A stretch of 8,184 nucleotides of DNA from NCBI GenBank assembly GCA_040758525.1, contig JBFLVQ010000438.1, forward strand, positions 1-8,184, given 5' to 3'. The DNA comes from JBFLVQ01 sp040758525 (GTDB lineage Bacteria > Acidobacteriota > Blastocatellia > Chloracidobacteriales > JADJPF01). Position 1 is the stretch's first letter. Each line of letters starts with the position of its first letter. The translations under genes and the position numbers were made by a program. Under the pieces are notes generated by a model that saw nothing but the letters and a program-made list of their open reading frames with translations, did no database searches and was not told the DNA's origin. Shown here in pieces: positions 5,414 through 8,184 of this stretch.

Positions 5414-5446
5414 AATCCATTAGTGTGTAAAACACACTAATGGATT
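5414..5446. promoter_or_regulatory. Perfect palindrome over the minus-strand promoter start (operator candidate)
   Basis: AATCCATTAGTGTGT (5414-5428) is repeated exactly inverted at 5432-5446 around three A bases. It overlaps the -10 element of the minus-strand hydrolase promoter and covers its expected transcription start, the position of a classic repressor operator. It has no T-run suited to termination on the minus strand. In the transcript it would also form a 15-bp 5' hairpin. Confidence 0.6.
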
Positions 5447-5473
5447 TTACCGATCTGTCTAACTTGCTGTCAA
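5444..5473 (-). promoter_or_regulatory. Near-consensus promoter of the minus-strand hydrolase
   Basis: On the minus strand, TTGACA (5473-5468) and TAAAAT (5449-5444) are separated by 18 bases: a perfect -35 and a 5/6 -10. The start would be near 5437, inside the palindrome at 5414-5446, about 75 bases before the hydrolase ATG. Confidence 0.65.
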
Positions 5474-5508
5474 TTAATCCTGGCTATTATCAATTTCTTC
5501 ATTTTACA

Positions 5509-5539
5509 CTAACCGTCAAAATAGTAGTTGACAGGTTAG
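5509..5539. promoter_or_regulatory. Inverted repeat over the -35 of the plus-strand hydrolase promoter
   Basis: CTAACCGTCAA (5509-5519) and TTGACAGGTTAG (5528-5539) are inverted copies separated by eight bases, differing by one inserted A. A third related copy, CTAACTTGCTGTCAA (5459-5473), covers the -35 of the opposite promoter. Recurrence at both -35 regions suggests a shared regulator site, although part of the similarity is simply the TTGACA hexamer itself. Confidence 0.45.
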
Positions 5540-5556
5540 CATATAAAATGTATAAC
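5528..5556 (+). promoter_or_regulatory. Near-consensus promoter of the plus-strand hydrolase
   Basis: TTGACA (5528-5533), 17 bases, TATAAC (5551-5556): a perfect -35, optimal spacing and a 5/6 -10. The start is expected near 5563, giving a leader of about 75 bases. Confidence 0.7.
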
Positions 5557-5571
5557 CATCAATATAGAATT

Positions 5572-5592
5572 TAGAAGGTTAGATACCTTCTA
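5572..5592 (+). promoter_or_regulatory. Hairpin at the 5' end of the hydrolase leader
   Basis: TAGAAGGT (5572-5579) and ACCTTCTA (5585-5592) form a perfect 8-bp stem with a five-base loop, about ten bases into the predicted transcript. It could stabilise the 5' end or, as DNA, be an operator just downstream of the start site. Confidence 0.4.
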
Positions 5593-5638
5593 TGCAGCCA
5601 AGCTGATGGCTGGAATAAATCATTGAGAGGTTAATGTT

Positions 5639-6634
5639 ATGAAGAACCATTCGCGCACAATTTTTTTGCAGTCATTTGTGCTACTCTTGCTATTCACAGG
5701 AGCAATCTGGACGGTAGGTTCGATTGGCCAAGCGCAACCCACAAACAAAGAAGGGTTATTGAGTCACACTCAAACAACCTATAACACGATAACCATTGAC
5801 GGGCTGGAAATCTTTTATCGTGAGGCGGGCGACCGCAATGCCCCGACCGTGCTTTTGTTGCATGGTTTTCCAACATCATCACATATGTTTCGCAATCTGA
5901 TTCCAGCGTTAGCTGACAACTATCATGTTATCGCGCCAGATTATCCAGGCTTCGGCAATAGTTCGATGCCGAAAGTTGATAAGTTTGAATACACTTTTGA
6001 TCACCTGGCAGAAGTTATAGATAAACTTGTACAGCAACTGAATCTGAAGAGTTATAGCCTTTATGTTCAAGACTACGGTGCGCCTATCGGCTATCGTCTA
6101 GCCACGAAGCATCCTGAACGAGTTCAGGCTTTGATTGTGCAGAATGGTAATGCTTACGAAGAAGGATTACGTGATTTTTGGATTCCGATTAAGGCTTATT
6201 GGAGAGAGCGTAATGCCACCAACACCGAGGCACTGCGCAAATCTTTAACTGTTGAAGTGACTAAGTGGCAATACACACATGGAACGCGCAATCCGAAGCA
6301 TATCAGCCCTGACAATTGGTTAATTGATCAAGCATTACTTGACCGCCCAGGAAATCAAGAGATTCAATTGCAACTCTTCTATGACTATCGTTCAAACCTA
6401 CCGCTATACCCACAGTGGCAAGCCTATTTCCGTAAATATCAACCGCCTACGTTAATTGTGTGGGGCAAAAATGATCAGATATTTCCTGCAGAAGGTGCGC
6501 ATCCATACAAACAAGACTTGAAGAATATCGAGTTTCATCTACTCGATACAGGACACTTTGCGCTTGAAGAAGATGGTAACACAATCGCCACTTATATTCG
6601 GGAGTTTCTTAACAAGAACGTTAAGAGAACATAG
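5639..6634 (+). CDS. Exported alpha/beta hydrolase with Asp nucleophile (haloalkane dehalogenase/epoxide hydrolase-like)
   Basis: The 331-residue protein starts with a signal peptide or anchor (MKNHSRTIFLQSF, hydrophobic core to about residue 30, GQAQ as a possible cleavage region). Then comes a standard fold: oxyanion HGFPTSSHMF (75-84), APDYPGFGNSS (99-109), and the nucleophile elbow LYVQDYGAPIGYRLA (141-155). There Asp145 replaces serine, the mark of haloalkane dehalogenases and epoxide hydrolases. D279 (WGKNDQIFP) and H306 (DTGHFALEEDG) complete the triad, and a helical cap spans about 175-255. Whether it cuts C-halogen bonds or epoxides depends on cap residues that I cannot assign. A periplasmic location would be unusual for dehalogenases. 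AGAGG lies eight bases before the ATG. It shares its control region with the divergent serine hydrolase and is followed by an AraC regulator. Confidence 0.88.
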   Translation: MKNHSRTIFLQSFVLLLLFTGAIWTVGSIGQAQPTNKEGLLSHTQTTYNTITIDGLEIFYREAGDRNAPTVLLLHGFPTSSHMFRNLIPALADNYHVIAPDYPGFGNSSMPKVDKFEYTFDHLAEVIDKLVQQLNLKSYSLYVQDYGAPIGYRLATKHPERVQALIVQNGNAYEEGLRDFWIPIKAYWRERNATNTEALRKSLTVEVTKWQYTHGTRNPKHISPDNWLIDQALLDRPGNQEIQLQLFYDYRSNLPLYPQWQAYFRKYQPPTLIVWGKNDQIFPAEGAHPYKQDLKNIEFHLLDTGHFALEEDGNTIATYIREFLNKNVKRT

Positions 6635-6793
6635 GAGGAAAAATTACCCAACCAGTGAAACGGAGCTTTTCTGCAGAGCTCTATTTGATATTGAGTCTCT
6701 TAGTTTGACGTTCTCTGTCCATATCACCGCGGTAGTTGGGTAGAGAGCGTCAATCCCCCAAACTTATTTTTTTCCGGTTAACTGGAAAAAGTA
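6635..6793. other. Intergenic region with paired repeats before the AraC gene
   Basis: TACCCAAC (6645-6652) is repeated inverted as GTTGGGTA (6735-6742), enclosing about 80 bases that also contain GAGCT/AGCTC. Immediately before the next gene, TTTTTCC (6769-6775) and GGAAAAA (6784-6790) flank a GTTAAC palindrome, with one mismatched pair: a plausible autoregulatory operator. No consensus promoter is evident, so the regulator may be read through from the hydrolase or use an activated promoter. Confidence 0.35.
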
Positions 6794-7750
6794 GTGGAGG
6801 ACAACAAAGAGAATTCGTACGATGGATATATGTCGAACAACAACAAAACCTCTTTGATATACCATATGCTTTATGAGAGTTCTATTGTCAGTGTGTACGA
6901 CTATCGTTGTCGTGCTGGTCGCGGCGGCCCTACAGTTGATGAGTACTCCAACATCAACAATATAGTTCTTATGCGTCATGGTGCGTTCTGCAAGCACTTT
7001 GGTCGACGTAGCGTGACTGCCGATGTCAATCAGGCGGTCTTCTTCTCAAAGGGCTCGACCTATCGTATTAGCCATCCAGCCGATTGTGGCGATCGTGGCA
7101 CTATTTTCGCTGCCTCGCCACGCCTGCTCAAGGATATCATCTACGAACTCGACCCATCTATTCAAGAACGGCCCGAACAACCATTTCCTTTTGTCCTAGG
7201 TCCATGTGCTGCTGGTATTTTCTGGCGGCACCGCGAACTTGTACAACGGCTAGAAGCCGCCCAATCCGAGCCACTTGAGCCACTCTGGGCAGACGTGACT
7301 GCGCTTCAGCTTATTGCCGACATCCTTGAAGCAGCATTTGCTCAGCAGGGCTTGCCGCGCAAGCGGCGGCGAAACGGCACTGATGACGATCATATAGACC
7401 GTGCCGAAGCGGCAAAAACCTATCTCGCGAGCCGATTGTGTGAGCGCATTACGCTTGATGACGTTGCCAGTGCCGTGTACTCATCACCTTTCCATCTTGC
7501 CCGTGTGTTTCATGAACGAACCAGCATGCCATTGCATCGTTACCTAACCCAGTTACGCCTTCGCGCCTCGTTAGAACAACTAACTGCTGGCGCGAAAGAT
7601 CTGACTGAGCTTGCTCTGGAACTGGGCTTTTCCAGCCATAGTCACTTTGCCGACGTCTTCCGTCGCGAATTTGGCCACACCCCTTCCGATGTGCGCCGTA
7701 ATGCCAGCCAAAGAACACTTTGTGAAATGAGCAAGAATCTGAAAGTCTGA
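6794..7750 (+). CDS. AraC-family transcriptional regulator
   Basis: The 318-residue regulator has a C-terminal AraC DNA-binding domain at about 204-302. Helix-turn-helix 1 is ITLDDVASAVYSSPFHLARVFHE (219-241). HTH 2 is KDLTELALELGFSSHSHFADVFRREFGHTPSDVRR (268-302), with the family signature. The N-terminal half (about 26-115) is a cupin-like sensing domain seen in a branch with 'VxxxRCRAGRGG...VxFxRxGxFxxHxG...NQAxFFxxGxxYRxSHP'. A charged linker, PRKRRRNGTDDD, joins the halves. It has cysteines (C39, C66, C98, C138) but no obvious metal motif. The start is uncertain: GTG 6794 has a weak GGAA site, while ATG 6830 lacks one; both precede the conserved domain. Codon use is more GC-rich than in the left half of the window. 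It probably controls its neighbours, but which ones is inference. Confidence 0.9.
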   Translation: MEDNKENSYDGYMSNNNKTSLIYHMLYESSIVSVYDYRCRAGRGGPTVDEYSNINNIVLMRHGAFCKHFGRRSVTADVNQAVFFSKGSTYRISHPADCGDRGTIFAASPRLLKDIIYELDPSIQERPEQPFPFVLGPCAAGIFWRHRELVQRLEAAQSEPLEPLWADVTALQLIADILEAAFAQQGLPRKRRRNGTDDDHIDRAEAAKTYLASRLCERITLDDVASAVYSSPFHLARVFHERTSMPLHRYLTQLRLRASLEQLTAGAKDLTELALELGFSSHSHFADVFRREFGHTPSDVRRNASQRTLCEMSKNLKV

Positions 7751-7859
7751 TCTTTTCTGCTTGGCTATTATTGTCTGGAATGAGGATCGCCCATAATGGC
7801 AATAGCAACCATTGTGGCCGGTTCCGTTTCAGATTATATCGGCAAGAAAAGGAGATTAT

Positions 7860-8015
7860 ATGAGTAAGACAAAGACCTGTCCTGTGTGCGACTGGGAGAT
7901 CAAAGATGGCGGCATCAAGGTAAAAGTCGGCAACCAAGAGATTATCGTCTGCTGTGATGATTGTGCAGAAAAGGCAAAAGAGAGCCCAACGAAATATGCT
8001 AATGCGGCCAGCTAA
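7860..8015 (+). CDS. Small YHS/TRASH-like metal-binding protein
   Basis: This is a 51-residue protein, MSKTKTCPVCDWEIKDGG..., ending in VCCDDCAEKAKESPTKYANAAS. It has a CPVC pair (C7, C10) and a CCDDC cluster (C31, C32, C35), with the ending 'CxxCxxKxxxxPxKY' shared with YHS and TRASH domains that bind heavy metals such as Cu, Zn or Hg. It may act as a small metal chaperone or sensor module in the cytoplasm. The start is chosen at ATG 7860 because AAAGGAG ends five bases before it. The frame is open further upstream but without a ribosome site. It follows the AraC gene by 109 bases and has only a weak promoter-like pair (TTGTCT 7771-7776, CATAAT 7792-7797, 15-base spacing), so co-transcription is possible. 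Confidence 0.78.
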   Translation: MSKTKTCPVCDWEIKDGGIKVKVGNQEIIVCCDDCAEKAKESPTKYANAAS

Positions 8016-8036
8016 GCCAGTCTACTTCAAGTAAGC

Positions 8037-8068
8037 TGCGTCCGGTGACAAAATCGCCACCGGACGCA
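8037..8068 (+). terminator. Strong hairpin after the small metal-binding gene
   Basis: TGCGTCCGGTG (8037-8047) and CACCGGACGCA (8058-8068) make a perfect, GC-rich 11-bp stem with a ten-base loop, 21 bases past the stop codon. Position and stability point to a transcript end, but no T-run follows, so factor-dependent termination or 3' protection is equally possible. Confidence 0.5.
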
Positions 8069-8094
8069 AGCACTCTACTACCATTATCAGCTAG

Positions 8095-8104
8095 ATGGCG
8101 CCAT
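8095..8104. repeat. Ten-base palindrome
   Basis: ATGGCGCCAT is a perfect palindrome lying just upstream of the AAGGAG of the last short frame. It could be a regulator half-site pair or chance. Confidence 0.2.
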
Positions 8105-8118
8105 AAAGGAGTATTTAT

Positions 8119-8166
8119 ATGGTTAGCAGAGAGTCTGTCGGTCTAAATATTAAAACCCATTCGTAA
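8119..8166 (+). CDS. Short frame with excellent ribosome site at the window edge
   Basis: AAGGAG (8106-8111) lies seven bases before ATG 8119, an optimal initiation site, but the frame MVSRESVGLNIKTHS stops after 15 codons. It could be a leader peptide of a gene beyond the window, or the start of a gene broken by a frameshift. Nothing in the peptide is recognisable. Confidence 0.3.
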   Translation: MVSRESVGLNIKTHS

Positions 8167-8184
8167 TAGTTATAACTCAAACTG

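Noticed and set aside
7449..7937. 162-codon minus-strand frame over the end of the AraC gene and the small metal-binding gene
   Set aside because: It is antisense to two well-supported genes, and its sequence shows no family resemblance.
1..8184. CRISPR array or complete insertion sequence
   Set aside because: No regularly spaced direct repeats were seen, and no transposase with terminal inverted repeats and target duplication is present.

Overview
The window looks like an accessory stretch of an acidobacterial chromosome, most likely of the Blastocatellia type. Two things suggest this: a type IV pilin-like protein with the 'VPNLLASRRSAN' N-terminus that I associate with that phylum, and a relic of the carboxypeptidase-regulatory-like N-terminal domain ('GGIIGTVKDPQQAALVGA') of the large TonB-dependent outer-membrane proteins common there. 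The taxonomic placement is an inference from protein style only. Base composition is AT-leaning, gene density is low, and several genes are decayed.

Layout. 1-306: tail of an unrecognised + strand protein, then non-coding sequence with a perfect hairpin. 307-873 (-): pilin-like protein with an unusual six-cysteine insert. 874-1528: non-coding, with inverted repeats and a terminator-like hairpin. 1529-1900: broken start of a TonB-receptor-like protein meeting an unrecognised minus-strand open frame. 1903-2367 (-): OsmC-family peroxide/thiol protein. 2416-2667 (-): inositol-monophosphatase-like pseudogene with a stop codon. 2700-3330: no intact gene, but a strongly structured + strand segment with a good terminator (candidate ncRNA), and a second segment sharing its promoter-like block and its stem motif at the same spacing. 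3457-4146 (+): membrane-anchored unknown with an RPYFYDNK motif. 4242-5360 (-) and 5639-6634 (+): two divergently transcribed alpha/beta hydrolases of different subfamilies. They share a 278-bp control region with near-consensus promoters, a perfect 15-bp-arm palindrome over one -10 element, an inverted repeat over the other -35, and a short leader frame. 6794-7750 (+): AraC-family regulator. 7860-8015 (+): 51-residue CxxC/CCxxC metal-site protein, followed by a strong hairpin. 8119-8166: very short frame with an excellent ribosome binding site at the window edge.

Working picture: the functional core is 4242-8015. It holds a cytoplasmic serine hydrolase, an exported or membrane-anchored Asp-nucleophile hydrolase, an AraC regulator and a small metal-binding protein. 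This arrangement would fit a substrate-inducible detoxification or catabolic locus, but nothing in the sequence names the substrate. The left half is a graveyard of gene fragments. Its most interesting content is the tandem pair of structured, promoter-bearing non-coding segments at about 2851-3207.
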